Shown piece by piece: positions 21,391 through 34,194 of a stretch of DNA of 64,000 nucleotides. A model generated the notes under the pieces. That model was given only the letters and a program-made list of their open reading frames with translations. It was not told the origin of the DNA and did not search any database. Location of the stretch: positions 5,146,001 to 5,210,000 of the forward strand of contig CP099850.1 in the NCBI GenBank assembly GCA_030062745.1. The letters run 5' to 3'. A program made the translations under genes and the position numbers. How positions within the stretch are numbered: position 1 is the first letter of the stretch; every line of letters starts with the position of its first letter. The DNA is from Capitulum mitella (taxonomy: Eukaryota > Arthropoda > Thecostraca > Pollicipedomorpha > Pollicipedidae).

Positions 21391-23104
21391 ATGGGGAAGG
21401 AAAAGAAACACAAGAAACACAAATCAGATAGGCGGGAGCGGTATGAGGGTAAGCTGAATCTCCCGCTGAAGTCTGTCTAGCCTAAAAAAACGAAAGTCTG
21501 TTCTTGTGATGTTTTTATGTTTCAAGTGCATCGGGACGCGCGTGGTTGGTTAGGGTTATATCACAGAGCCCCCTTGCTTCGGGCATTCAGTTCCAATCCT
21601 CATCATGTGTCGCTGATTGAGAGCCAGCAGCTTCAGAACTTGAGCCCACATTTTGATTACGAAGCTGAACTTCTGTCTACGGAGCTAATGATGGACAACA
21701 TTAGATCAGACAGAATGAGCAGGCAATGCATGACTTTTTCACCTGTCACAGACCACTTTTGCTATACATATAATATGGAAGAGCCCATAAACTTTCCCAT
21801 GGAAGCAGGAAATGTTGATAGTACCTATATGGCTCCCAAAGAAGAAGGAGTTGCATTTCACCATAAGCTAATGTGATCAAAATTGGCAGCACCACCTTGT
21901 TTATGCTGCCTTTGCTCCAAGGATGCCCTATGAACTATGTAACGCTTTATGACATCATCAATGAATGACACTAGAGGCCACAGGCTGATAAACGGATGGT
22001 CACGGGGTGTAACATTGCACCAAAGGCGCAACACTGCACCAGAGGCACAGTATAGGATACTAGAGGCCATAGGCTGGTAAAGGGAGCAATCAGACTTGGC
22101 TTTGCCCAACAGAAGTTGGGTTGTGTGTCTAAATAGGTTAGGTTAGGTTATCTTAGGACTGGGTTGGGTTAGATAAGGTTAGTTATCTTGTTTGTTGCTC
22201 ATTAAGTTAGGGTTACGTTGATGATGTCATTAGGCCTAAAATGCTTTCACCTTAGGAATTGCCCTTCTTGAATTAGTTATCATGGAATCCTAGCAGAAGT
22301 CAAACAGACGGGCATGGCAGCCAGAGACGAATGGAGTGCTGATATTGTTTGATAATTTTTTTTCATTTTCCTTGTCTTGAAAAAAATATTGTGCAGCAAC
22401 CAAATCACAATTATTTGCCTTAAAACTGTCTGTTGTATGATTTTTATGCCATTTATGCTTTTTTTTACCAGAAAAAGTGCTTGGTTAAAATGTGATGTAT
22501 GGCCAATGAGCATATATAAAGCAAAGGTGTTCTCAGTACAGTAATCCTGTGTCGATTTCTTACAAAAATACATTGAATTGATTCACATGGTACATTCTTT
22601 TGTGCTGCACATTTTTCATGGCATTGCATGCAAGTAGTCATTACAGTTAAATAAAATATGTTGTGACAAATTCATACAGTCAGCATTTGGCATTTGACAT
22701 GTTGCCAGTCCTGGTGCTTGCTGCACTCTTCATAAATGAATTTAGGCTACAGGATAGTTCAGGTCTTATGGGCATCATGCTGATGTCCATATTTGTGGTG
22801 AATTATTCTGCAGAAAGTAAGTTATTAAAATTGAAATATATCAGTGCAGTGGAGAAATTAAACAATGCAAACATCAGCATTAATATAGCCATGAAGAAAT
22901 TAGAAAAGTAGTAGAAGGTGCATGAAAAACTGTAGTAGAAGTACCCAGGAGCATCAGTTTCTGTATATGGTTGGGTGGGCCAAGCTGTGGGCCCAACAAC
23001 TCTGTGTCCTCCCAAATGTGGGTTTCTTGTTGGATTTGGCCTACTTTATTTTGATCAATGGAAATTTTTGAGTTTTATCTACCTATCTTTCTATCTCATA
23101 TATC

Positions 23105-23198
<94 letters not shown>

Positions 23199-25759
23199 CA
23201 GAAAGTATATAGAAGTATATAGAAGATAGAAAGATAGGTAGATAAATCACTTTATGCCTTATTTTATACATACTGCCTATCTTTCATGTATTGTATATAG
23301 AAAGTATATAGAAGTATATAGAAGATAGAAAGATAGGTAGGTAAATCACTTTATGCCTTATTCTATACATACTGTCTATCTTTCATGTATTGCAACCATT
23401 TCTTTTGTTATTTTTGCCCAGTTCCCTTAAAAACTATCAGAAAACATTGGAGGGACCCAAACCAACATTTCAGGGGCCCAAATCAGCATTGGGTGGGCTA
23501 GGGCCCCTTGAAAGGACACAAATCTACATGCCTGGAAGTACCCTAAAGACATGAAATAAAGAACATGGAACAGGATCCAAAATATATAATCTAATAAAAC
23601 CTAACCATGCATACACTTACAACAATGTTGTTGTTCATTATCAAGTTTTTTTTCTGTATGGGTTATGAGAATCACAGGCCCAGGGCGGTTGGTTGCTACC
23701 CTGAAGGGAAATGCTAAAAGGGAATGGTTGGTATCCCCCAAGAGGTTCTCTTATTTTGTTAGTGAGCAGTTTGTGTCATGAACCTACAGTTTATTAAAGC
23801 TGACATCACAGTCCTGCAATGCGCATTCTCGCATTTTGCCCCCAAAAATATTAGCAGGTCACGTGTGGTCACGGAGCTATTACTCCATGCTTTAGGGCTG
23901 TTTTTTCTATATTTGACCATGTTCTGACTTCTTTCTCAAGATTCTGATAAGATATAGGGTCACTGTTTGATGCATGGCTGGTTGAGCATATACTTGGCAA
24001 CATATGAAGTTTTGAAAGTCAATGATTAGCAAGGTCATATAAGATGAATGATCTTATATTGCTTAAAATCACTTTGATTTACTGTTGGGTAGTTTTTGGC
24101 ACTGATTCAGTGCCAAAAACTACCTAACTACCCAAAAAAGTACCCTGCAAAAAAACTGCCCAAAATAAATAGAGGTTAGTAAATTGTGTATGTAATGATC
24201 AGAATACAAATAATCATTGTTGACACTAGCAATGTAATAAAGGCTGACATTTATATCTCAACTGTGTGTGAGGGGTGAAAGTTCTTCTAGCTATCAGGGA
24301 TTAACTTTTCCATTCCCTTATCTTTTGATGAAGGATGGTATTGCAAGAATGAGCCACAACATGTAGTATTTCCATCTGTCATCCTTTTTCTGTGATGCTA
24401 GCCTGTAATAGAAATGTATGGTTCAGTGTCTATTGCTTAGCTTGATTTCAGAAAGTAGATGGCAATTGCAGTGAAATTCTGTGTTTATTATGACCTTGTG
24501 TTTTCAGCATGCTAGTAGTGGTATTGTACTGTAGTGGTATTCAGTCCATAGTGGTCTATGATGAGTGCATGTGCGTGGTCCACGATCATGATCTGGACTA
24601 ATTTCAGCTACTCCACATGATGGAAAATGAACAGGTCCTATTTGCTACTCCTGATCTGCTTTAGTCCACACTGTCTGTGATCATTCTGATAAGGGGTTGC
24701 CTCGTGTGGTATGATATGGACCATGCACTGTACATGAGGATGTACTAATGGACATCTCTAGTTTTTTCATTAGCAAGTTCCCATGGCCTTTGTTTGCCAT
24801 ACGGTATTGGTCTCAGGCCCCAGTTTGAGCGTCTAATGGGCGCCCAAACTGTTATGGGCGCAAAATGACCTCAGTAGTCGGCGCGCCCGAAAACACCAAT
24901 AAACAACAATAAAAACCAGGCCCCAGTTTGATGTTGGCACTGTGACGTTGTTTCAGATGTGCCCATCAGTCGTTCAGCAGGTCTGCGGCTCGTGTTGAAA
25001 GTGGGCGGTGCTGTCACGCCCGACTATGAGCCCAGGCCGGTCACCCCTCCACCGGCAGTGGCCCCTCTCAGGTTCAGTATGGCAGCCATCAACGAGGCTG
25101 AGACGCAACGCAAGGAAAAGAAGCACAAAAAGAAAAAGAAAAAAGACAAGGAGCGAGACAGAGAAAGGCACCGACATAAAAAGGTAAATATTCACGTTGG
25201 TAATGTCGAGTTTTGTACATTTTTCGTACATTTGAGTCATCTGGTAAAAACGGTACGTCATATATAGTTTGCCCCAACCTTCAGGGGCGGGGGAACCGGA
25301 GTGACGGGGGACAGCTCTCCCCAGCTGCAGGCAAAACTTAATATTAACCTTATGGGGGTGCATGAAAAGAAACGAAGAAAAAAATCACGTTTGCCCCATC
25401 GCCACGGAGGTTCCGACACTGTTGCCAACTTCATATCGATACCCAGCTGCACTTGCAACGAGACATCCCCCACCAGGACAGGAGGCTCGATCTGACCGGG
25501 CTGCTGCTGTGTGTGCGCGGCAGGAGAGGCGGCACCTGGAGACGGCCTGGGCCGCCGGCCTGGAGGACGGCTCTCGGCTCAGCTCGGGCACCGAGCCGTT
25601 CAGCCAGGGCACCGGCTCCTCGCCGGAGCCGCCGTCCGTGCCGCCGCCGGCCGCCGAGCCGGACGGCGTCCGGCCGCCGGAACCGGAACCGGAACCGGAA
25701 CTGGAGCCGGAGCCGAAGCCGGAGCCAGAGTCGCAGCCAGAGCCGGAGCCGGAGTCGCA

Positions 25760-25807
<48 letters not shown>

Positions 25808-28800
25808 AGAGCCCGCCGCCGTCCCGCCGCCGCCGGCGCTGAGCTCGCCGGCGGCCGAGCCGGAGAGACGGCCGGCCAAGACGGCGCTGCAGCGCTTCCT
25901 GGAGTACCTGCTCAAGGGCCTGGAGAAGAAGGACACGCAGCGGTTCTTCGTCGCGCCGGTGACGGACGCGCTGGCGCCCGGCTACTCGAACGTGATCCGG
26001 CACCCGATGGACTTCAGCACGATGCTGGCCAAGATTGAAGCCGGCCGGTACCCGAGTCTGGCCGCGTTCCAGGCTAGTGGCGCTGCCCTGGCGGACGGCG
26101 GAGATATGCGATGGGGTTGGGGGGGGGGGGTACTGCCACCGACGCGAGCTGCTTTGACTGAGTAACTTGTGAGCTGTCTTCTCTTGACGTCTGCGAAGGG
26201 GCATATCGAGTTACTAGAAGCTTTAAACAGTGGTTTGAACGGTCGTTTTGCGGACCGTTGTACCGGTTCAGCTTGTGTTCAGTTTGTATTGGTGTTCCGT
26301 TGCTTTGTCGTGTTTTCTCGATACACGTCTGAAGTAGAGTGTCTGCCTCTGTTATCTTCAGGACGATTTCCGCCTTATGTGTTCCAACGCCATGGCCTAC
26401 AACCGCGCCGACACGATTTACTACAAGGCTGCCAAGCGCCTGCTGCACATTGGCTCCAAGGTTTGTCCGTTAGGACCAGCTAGCTGGAAATCTTGGAGAC
26501 CTGGATGCACTCCAATGGCTCTTAACGTGTCTGTGAAAAGTAACCGTGCCTTTTCATCCGGCTATTGTCATTAATGGCAGATCTAGAGAAGCTCCATGCT
26601 GTGTGTAGCGAGGACTTTTGACGGGGGTCCTATGATAAGGAGCGGGCTGGAGCATGTGCTCGCAGTGCGTCGTCAGATGATGAGTCCGGAGAAGCTGGCC
26701 AGCCTGTGGTCGGTGGTGCCGGCCGTGACCGTGTCGTGGTGAGGGGAGAGGGGCTGTGTGACCGTCGTCCGTCTTCAGATGATGAGTCCGGAGAAGCTGG
26801 CCAGCCTGCGGTCGGTGGTGCCGGCCATGGCCGAGCTGGGCCCGGACGTGCTCGGTTTCGCGGTGGAGCCGCCGCCGCCGCCTCTGACGCCGCTGCGCAC
26901 GGCCGACACGGCCAGCGACCGTGTCAGGTCAGTCAAGGGAGCCCGAGGCAGGTCGCACGCCGTGGTGTGGGGTCTTACTGAACCGGTGAAAGTCCCGGGG
27001 GGTAACGGTGTTGCTGTCGCCCCGGGAGAACCCAAACTTTGGAAATTGCATGTCGTCGCGCTTCCGAAACGTCCGGCTTAACGTACCTTTTCAGCGAAAC
27101 GATCGCAGTGTCCTCACTTGAACCCCGAGTATCAGGGTAAGTCCTCGGCTTGTCGATGCTGCTTGTCGGTATAGATAGTGGCTTGCCGCTTGTTTGTTGG
27201 CTGGATATGCTTATATTACGGACGTTTTTGTGGCAGTCTTTTTTGGCGCAGACTTGCACGCTGATTGTGGGCCAGCGCCACGGCGATATTGGTGCAGCAT
27301 AAATAAATCCTGCATTTTCCCGGCTGTGGGGAATAAGATTCTGCCATCAGCCATAAATGGCCCCAAAATTATGTTGTTATGATGGGGTAGTCAACTGACG
27401 GCCGAGGGTCGCCAGCTGACCATCCGTGGCGTTAAGCTTGCGACCTTCAGCTGACTACCCTCAGCGTCATCTGACAACCCCTGGCGGTCGGCTGGCTACC
27501 GTTGGCCGCCAGTTGGGCTGCCGACGACTCCTGCCTGGGCACTTTCCGTTGTACAGGCGGCCTTTTGATTGGTGTTCATTTGTCCATTACAGCCGGTTCG
27601 TATTCAAACGGCCGTTCGTTAGACTAGAGAACATAGACGGCCAGGCGGCGCTGTTAGCTCGCAAAAGGTAGGAGTCCCCGCTGCCAGCGGTGGCACCCAC
27701 GCTTGCTGTAGTGCTCGTGCTTTGAGCGGTATTGTGGCGCTTCGCTGGACTGTGTTCATGGTACTTGCCGGGGTGCACGGAACGCTGTCTGAAACATGCA
27801 AACAAACAAAATTATGCGATGGTCATCTCTCCTGGTACACAGCCAAGCTCAGCACCCTGCGTTTGTCACTGTTGAGTAGGTGGTAAACTGTGTGTGCCTC
27901 CTGACAGGGCCGGAAACAGCGCGTCTTTGTCCGGGGTTTGGCAGCGGTGCTACCTATGCCCTTACGTTGCCTGTTCCGTCGTTTTGTCTCCCGTTTTTTG
28001 TGGTTGTTTGCACTGTCGATGACACGACTCGGTCGTGGGAAATCCGTAATTCATGTCGCACGTGAAAGAGACAGTTTGTAGTATGTTCAGAGATGACCTC
28101 TGTATCAGTTCGGTGGTGATGTTGAATGGTGTTGAATATGTGTGTGTGTGGGGGGGGGGGTGCGTGTGCGTGTCCGTGTGCGTGTGCGTATGCGTGTGTG
28201 TGTGTGTGTGATGATCTGCGGGCCCTGCCGGCTCAATTTGATTGGTTGCCAGAGACGGCTCCTGGCTCTGTGATGGGTTGAGCATGACTTTCATGCGACT
28301 TTAACTGATCGCAATGGACATTCCTTTACATGGCGCTTACTCGATTGGCCTTGGCCACCGCACGCGGCTGTGCGATTGGCCGTCGATGACGTTTACGACT
28401 GTGTGATTGGTCAGCACGCCGGAGCCGGTGGACGAGGAGGCGGAGGCAGAGGAGATACTACGACAGGCGCAGGCGGCGGCGCGGCGCGCGGCCGAGAGGC
28501 TTGCCGCTCGGAAAACCGTACCCAAGGTCGATATGCCCGGTTTTCCGAGAAACAAAGAAGTCTTTCATCTTCCCTTTGTCAGTCCGTTTGTGAATCTCTC
28601 GTGTGTTCTGCCATCTCTGGTTTTGATTGTGAAACGATTGTCGTTTATTTTGATGCGTTGCGGACAGTCTTGCTAGATCTGGCGTCATCTTCGCTTTAAG
28701 ATCCCAGCGTGGTCAGTATGAGGCGTATTTATGCTTAGTCTCGTATGCGGTTCCCCTCGTCTGACGCCTTTCGGCCGTGGTTCGCAGTTGGGCTTCCTGC

Positions 28801-31800
28801 GCCAGCGGCCAGATGGCAGCACGTCGCTGGCGATCCTGACGCCGGCGGACGGCGACGGCGCGGATCAGGAGGAGAAGCCGGTGTCGCTGGGCGTGCTGAC
28901 CGGCCGGCTGTCGCAGGGCGCCGCGCATCCGGCCGGCTTCAGGGAGGACAAGCGGAACGTCGCCAAGCCAGGTGGGTCCCCCCCCCCCCGCGCAGTGACT
29001 GGCCGCTACACTCGGAGCAGGAGGACTGGGCTCTGTCCGGCGGGCGCGTGGTGCTTGGCGGAGGATGGCGTTTACTGCGTCTTCACCGGCTTTTGATGTG
29101 CGGCGAAAGAGTATGGTACGTGGGAAGCTTGTCGAGATACGGTTCTGTGGATGTATTTGTTTCGCGCTGTTCGCTCTGCGTCGGTCTTGGGCTGATGCCA
29201 TGCCCGCTGTCCTGCGCCAGCGGCCAGGATGCGCCCTGTGGCTGCCGGGCGGTACGTCCCACTACAGACGGAACGCCAGGTCTCCAGATGGACGAGTGAC
29301 TCGCTCCTGGTGATTTCCAGTCAAGCCGGTGCACTACGGGGCGTACGGCTCGTTCGGCCCGTGCTACGACTCGGCGTTCGCCAACATCAGCCTGGAGGAG
29401 TCGGAGTTGCTGGCTCAGACGTACGGCGACGAAACCTGTCAGCAATACGCCCACAGGTGAACCAGATCTGTCTGCAACAACGGCTGACTCGCTTCGTTTT
29501 CACGTCTTGACGTGATTATGAACGTCTTGCTGATGTCTTTTTGGCGTATGGAAACAGCACGGGGTGTTTCTTGGTCCGTCCCGCAGTGTGACGTTAATTT
29601 AAGCTGTGTCATACATAGGTATGGTCCTTTGGAGTTTCCTGCTGTGTGTTGTAATCGCGGCGTCCTCACCGCCATCGTTTCCGCTGTTTTGTAAACTTTG
29701 GCCAGCCTTGGCCCACCAGCTATCTGTTACTGACCAGTATTCTTTGCCAGCGTCCGCCAGTTTGCCGAGGGCTGCCCCATGGCCACCGAGATGATGGATA
29801 ACCTGCTGGACATCCTGACGGACGGACGGCACCGGCGCGCCCAGCACGTGCTCGACCAGCACCGTCAGCTGGCCATGGAGGAGCGTGTCGTGAGCGCCGC
29901 CCTGGCGGCCGCCGTGCCAACCCCGGCTGCGCCGGCTGGCCAACAGGTGGACTTTGCCTCCCTGAAGTCGCTGTCCTCCCTGGGCATTGATGTTGGCTTC
30001 CTCGACGCATTGGGTGAGAACTGAAGACAGGCATTCTCTTCTCAGCTTGGTCTTGCGACAACTGATGGTTTTTGTAAAATACAAGGACATTCACAATAAC
30101 TGGAAGGCCTTAAGAATACGGGATGAAGACGACAGTTTAGTTTATCAGTTGTCATGTTTATCGTAGACTCGTCTTGAATTGATCTATGGTCTGTGCTGTT
30201 TGAAAACAAACGGTCGTTCCGGCACAGCCGGCGCTCCAGGTTCACCGTGCGGTACGTAAGGACGCTGCATGGAGCGCCGTGAGCACTACCTGGCCTGACC
30301 TGGTGTGACCCGTGCCAACCGGACGAGACTTCGTCACAAATAAACTCACTTACCTAATCTGACCTGATCTGGTCTGACCCGACCTGGCCTAATCTGGCCT
30401 TATCTGGCCTGGCCTGACCTGACCTGACGCGGCGTTCTGCGGCAGAGAGCGAGGAGCGCCGGAGTCGGGAGGCGCAGGCGCGGCTGGACCAGACCTCGGA
30501 GCTGATCGTCTCGCTGAGCGAGATGCAGCGGCGCCGCCTGAGCCAGCCGCCGGAGTCGGGGCCGGCGCCGCCCTCTCAGCAGGAGGCCGAGCTCGGTCAG
30601 TGCGGCATCGCCGCCGCCTCGCCCACTATCTGCCATCCGCAGCGGCGCGGTGTCCGCCGCCGGCCGGCCACCAGCAGCGGACGGCCAGAGAGCAGTTTAG
30701 AGGAGCCACCGGCTGACTGTGGCATCCTAAAGCTTTTTTGTTTGCGTTTGTTTTTGTTTGTGGCCTGTGTGGCCAGAAGCACGCTGTGTTGTGTAGGCTG
30801 TGGTCCGAACTGTGGTACTATCTCTGGTCTGCATTATTCCACTGTGTGGTTCGGACTGTGCTTTCTGGTCTGGCCTGTGGTGTGTCCTGTCGCGTAGCTT
30901 CTCGTCTGAACTGCGGCGTGCTGATTGGCCCGACGTCTGATCCGAACCATAGTTCGCTATTTCGTCCCCCCCCCCCCATAGTCGAGGAACTGGTTCGGCG
31001 TTCGCTTCGTTTGCTGTTTCTTGTCAAACCTCTGATCTGTGGCCGCCACCTGACCACCGGTGTGCGGTCTGCCATCAGCTGGCCGTTTCCAGCGGTTGGT
31101 CATGTTGTCTAGCCAGTTGGTCGTCCTGCGGTCTGACCAGTGTGTTTGTCCGCCGCAGCAGTCTTTTTGTCCACCACAGCAGCAGTGTGACCGGTCTGTT
31201 CTCCGCCGCAGCGGACGCGGTGGCCGGCAGCCTGACGGCGCTGGTGCGCCAGACCGCGCCGGCAGACGTCGCGGCGCCGGCCGGCGTGCGGCGCGCGCTC
31301 GGCGTCGGCCCGACCGCCGCCAGCCCGGACAATCCGAGCTCACACGAGGAGGTAACCGCGTCCGCCGAGTCGGAGCCAGTGAACCGGTCAGGCTGGCCAA
31401 CATTCCGCAGGGCGGAGATAAAGCATTGTTGACAAAAATGATGCCCGTTGAAGTTAATGTCGTTGCTTCGAGTCGGGCTTCGTTGCTTCTGTCTTCGTGT
31501 GCACTGTCCACTGCTTTCGGCAGAAACTGGCTTACAGAGTGATTGTGGATTGATTTTAGTTATCGCACAGACGGTCATCCTGGCCAAATCTGGTATTTAC
31601 ACTACGTGTATAGACGCGCACTTGACGAGGACATTAACCGTACAGTCATGCCGGCATTGGTGCAGGAACAGTTATGTGGTAAACTCTTAATTTCGCCCGC
31701 GAGTGGACCGATGGTTTGTTTATCTCATTTCGTCCTCAGTCATCTTTCAGCTGTGACTCTGAATTTAGCTACACCGTGTCGTAGCTTGTCCGCCCGCTCT

Positions 31801-32216
31801 GATACAATGACCTGCTATATTGCTGCAGACGATGGTCCGCCACCGGACTGATTAACGTTCTGTGCCCGACTCTGCCTACTTCACTTTGCCCCCTCCCCTT
31901 GGCATTCCACTGATTCTCATTGCCTTATTCTGACCGGGCTCAACCCTCACGTACAGACCTGACTTAAGTTGTCATTGGTCCTGACATGGACTGGCTGACT
32001 CCGACTCTGACACTGTCTCATAGACCCTGACGTTGACACTGACGGATGGACGCTGAGTGACGCCGACTGGCGGGCCCCGACTCTGATGCCTTGCTCTGAC
32101 TCAACCGTCGGCAGGTGGACGTGGAGGCGGTGTCCACGGCGGCCACGCCGGAGGTGCGGCGCGCCGACACGCCGCCCGCCCCGCCCGACCTGCACGAGCT
32201 GCTGGCCGACGTGTGA
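21391..32216 (+). CDS. BRD7: BRD7/BRD9-type bromodomain protein, SWI/SNF subunit
   Basis: Acetyl-lysine reader of SWI/SNF remodelling complexes (BRD7 in PBAF, BRD9 in the non-canonical complex); invertebrates often have one gene for both. Exons: 21391-21448, 24957-25183, 25524-26072, 26362-26460, 26779-26927, 28415-28526, 28788-28971, 29321-29456, 29751-30013, 30446-30595, 31212-31351, 32115-32216, giving 722 residues. The N-terminus [13 protein letters not shown] and LRLVLKVGG are family hallmarks. Then come a Lys/Arg tract and a Pro-Glu repeat (25680-25805). The bromodomain (about residues 212-313) has PMDFSTM and the NAMAYN acetyl-lysine pocket, likely Asn292. The BRD7/9-specific region follows: [43 protein letters not shown]. 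It matches both paralogues, with a BRD7-like end (VRRALGVGP). The intron after 26072 must use a GC donor. Confidence 0.93.
22128..22195 (+). repeat. degenerate TTAGG-like repeat
   Basis: Runs of GGTTAGGTTA with substitutions (TTAGG is the usual arthropod telomere unit). The tract is short and imperfect, so a telomeric origin is only a suggestion. Confidence 0.5.
23105..23196. repeat. (TA)n microsatellite
   Basis: About 90 bp of alternating T and A with one G interruption, inside BRD7/9 intron 1. Confidence 0.95.
23200..23393 (+). repeat. 99-bp tandem duplication next to (TA)n
   Basis: Two copies (23200-23298 and 23299-23393) beginning AGAAAGTATATAGAAG and ending in CTTTCATGTATTG, differing at only a few bases. 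Each unit also contains matching inverted text (GATAGAAAGATAGG and CTATCTTTC). Confidence 0.9.
24088..24124. other. 17-bp perfect hairpin
   Basis: GGTAGTTTTTGGCACTG, three loop bases ATT, then the exact complement. It lies in BRD7/9 intron 1. It may be an element end or a chance palindrome; no partner copy was found in the window. Confidence 0.7.
25680..25805 (+). repeat. coding hexamer repeat (Pro-Glu) in BRD7/9
   Basis: GGAGCC-type hexamers encode an alternating P-E tract with occasional K, S, Q and L within the third BRD7/9 exon, upstream of the bromodomain. Such a tract is expected to vary in length between individuals. Confidence 0.9.
26671..26828 (+). repeat. tandem duplication of BRD7/9 exon 5 acceptor and start
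   Basis: The sequence TCAGATGATGAGTCCGG and the following 35 or so bases occur twice, 102 bp apart (26674 and 26776). The second is the functional exon start at 26779. The first copy has ATGATGAGTCC preceded by CAG, but its frame soon meets TGA after GTGTCGTGG. It is a decoy or dead acceptor. Confidence 0.85.
28135..28210 (+). repeat. (TG)n-rich simple repeat
   Basis: Alternating GT with GC and G-run interruptions in a BRD7/9 intron. Confidence 0.85.
30285..30430 (+). repeat. CCTGACCTG-type repeat directly upstream of a BRD7/9 acceptor
   Basis: Many copies of CTGACCTG/CTGATCTGG fill the 3' part of the intron before exon 30446. CTGAC fits the metazoan branch-point consensus, so the tract may offer many branch points. 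Confidence 0.7.
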
Positions 32217-32372
32217 CGTCATCCAGGGACCACCCCCCGGCGGGGAGGGGCTCACCGGCCGCCGAGGGCCGACGATCCATGTACAAAGCGTGCCGGCCTT
32301 CGTGTACAGAGCGTGTTGGCCGCCGCAACTGCGGTGCTGTGACAGATATGAAGCGCGCTCTGCGTGTGCGAC

Positions 32373-32378
32373 AATAAA
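32373..32378 (+). promoter_or_regulatory. polyadenylation signal of BRD7/9
   Basis: AATAAA 157 bp after the BRD7/9 stop codon, followed by the GT-rich text CGTGTTGCTGTCC. Position and context fit a poly(A) site. Confidence 0.65.
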
Positions 32379-32839
32379 CGTGTTGCTGTCCAGAGCGAGC
32401 GTTTGTGCTGGGACGGGCGGTCTTTCAGAAAGCCTCCGTGTTGAGGCGCGAGAAAGACGCTGGGCCGAGCTGCGGTTGGCGTGCAGACCGCGACAGGCTC
32501 CCGGCGGACGCTCACATTGGTCACGGCTTCCAGTAGTTAAAAAGAATCGCTTCCAAGAACCTGATGCACCTCCGCGGTATGTTGCGGTATTGCCACTGAT
32601 GAGCCCCGTCGTCGGCCTGTGTCTGCTTTCGATGTACCGTTCGCGGTGCCATTTTTAGGTAACGCGGCTCGATTTTAACACCAGCTAGCCTCACTCCGAT
32701 CGCAAGTGTTTATTTGTAACACTGGGAACTGCTATACATTTGGGAACTGCCCTGCATTTATACATTTGACTTCAGATACATTAGACCTGAAAACTGTTCG
32801 TTTCGTGTGGCCAGCCATGGGTGCAGTAGCTCATAGGGC

Positions 32840-32841
<2 letters not shown>

Positions 32842-32882
<41 letters not shown>
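32842..32882. repeat. (TA)n microsatellite
   Basis: About 40 bp of pure TA repeat. Confidence 0.95.
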
Positions 32883-32885
<3 letters not shown>

Positions 32886-34194
32886 TGGTGAATGGCGGGC
32901 CCATCCAGTCTGTATTTTAACGGAAAGGTAACGGTGTGTGACAAAAAAAATCCTATTTCCAACAATTTTAAAAACTCCTGAACTCGCGCGGCCAGTGATT
33001 TCTGGTAAAAGCTGTGAGCTCCCAATTGTCATTCTGCACATATTTCCAAAACTTCGGGGTAAGAAGCTTAACCAAACCGAGTGGCGACGTATTTTGAACT
33101 GCTGTTCACAAATCATTGTTCTAGCTGTCAACGGGACACGGGAGAGGACGGATTTGACGAAAAGGACACCACTACGCATGGCAGTATAATCCGCCGCCGC
33201 TACACCGTCGCTCTCCACTGAACACTGCACCGCCGCTGCAGTGAGGGAAGGATGACGGCACTGGGTCTGTCTTACCACTCCTCAATTCCTGCAATTCTTT
33301 CCGGACCTCTGCACCAATCCCAGCGATGCCAGACAATAAATGAACGTGCAAGAAATTGCATTACATACGCGCGCTTGAGCCCTGTGACTTAAGTCGTTCC
33401 TTTGTTTTTGAACCATCGCAATCATCAAGAAATTCTCAATGCGTCTGAGGGTTTCGGAAGTGGCAGCGTAAACAGGAGAGCGCGTCTGGAAAAAATTGTT
33501 CCATCCGCTGCTGCTGCAGAAACCGCGGTTTCAAGCCGCATCGTATGACATTGCACACAGCGGCGAAACACGAACAACTCGGTCCATGGATCTGTCTCCT
33601 GCGGCATTGCTTTTAAAATGTTCCAATGCTGGCACATCGATTATTTTCGAAAAGCACAGCATCCGCCCGAAAGGTTCGGCTCTGCAGCGGCGCGGTGATA
33701 CGGATCGTGTGTCTGGGTTAGGTTTTCCTCTCCGGGACCAACTCTGTAAAACGACGCCTGGGAACAGGCGACGCTATTGAACGACGGAGTCACTTATTCC
33801 AGAGCAAGTTGCTGAGAATGCCCTTGAACTGGTAGTACTGAATGACCGACCAAGAGTGCTGATGGATAAACTACAACGCTCTTCACAACCGGCGGTGTTA
33901 ACCTGAACTACCCTGTGTGAAGCACGAACGGGGAAAAAATGAAAGGTCGGTTGACAGTACCGCTCCACGAATTTTCCCCATTGTAAGCCGCCGGTGCTTG
34001 CAGCCACCCCTTCACTCAGCAGCCACTGTCTGGCGGCTGAGTCAGCAGCCCACTGTCAGCATTATGTCAGCATTTAGTGGTGCCGTACTCAGCGATCTCA
34101 CTATCATTTTTTGGCAGGCCTTGTTCCTGTAGGCGTGATCACTGCCCTCATAGTGGCCTGAATCTCAAGGTTTCGCGATTAATGGTCGCGTAAA

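Larger units (their letters stand above)
21449..24956 (+). other. BRD7/9 intron 1, AT-rich, repeat-bearing
   Basis: The 3.5 kb first intron holds imperfect GGTTA/TTAGG-like runs (22128-22195), a (TA)n tract (23105-23196), a 99-bp tandem duplication (23200-23393) and a 17-bp hairpin (24088-24124). An open frame at 22663-22911 matches nothing I recognise and is probably chance. No second gene is seen. Confidence 0.7.

Noticed and set aside
22663..22911. 82-codon hydrophobic open frame in BRD7/9 intron 1
   Set aside because: No homology recognised, AT-rich composition, no splice signals that fit. Probably chance.
29213..29229. Copy of a BRD7/9 exon start (17 bp identical to the start of exon 28788)
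   Set aside because: Too short to separate from chance in GC-rich text; no acceptor copied with it.
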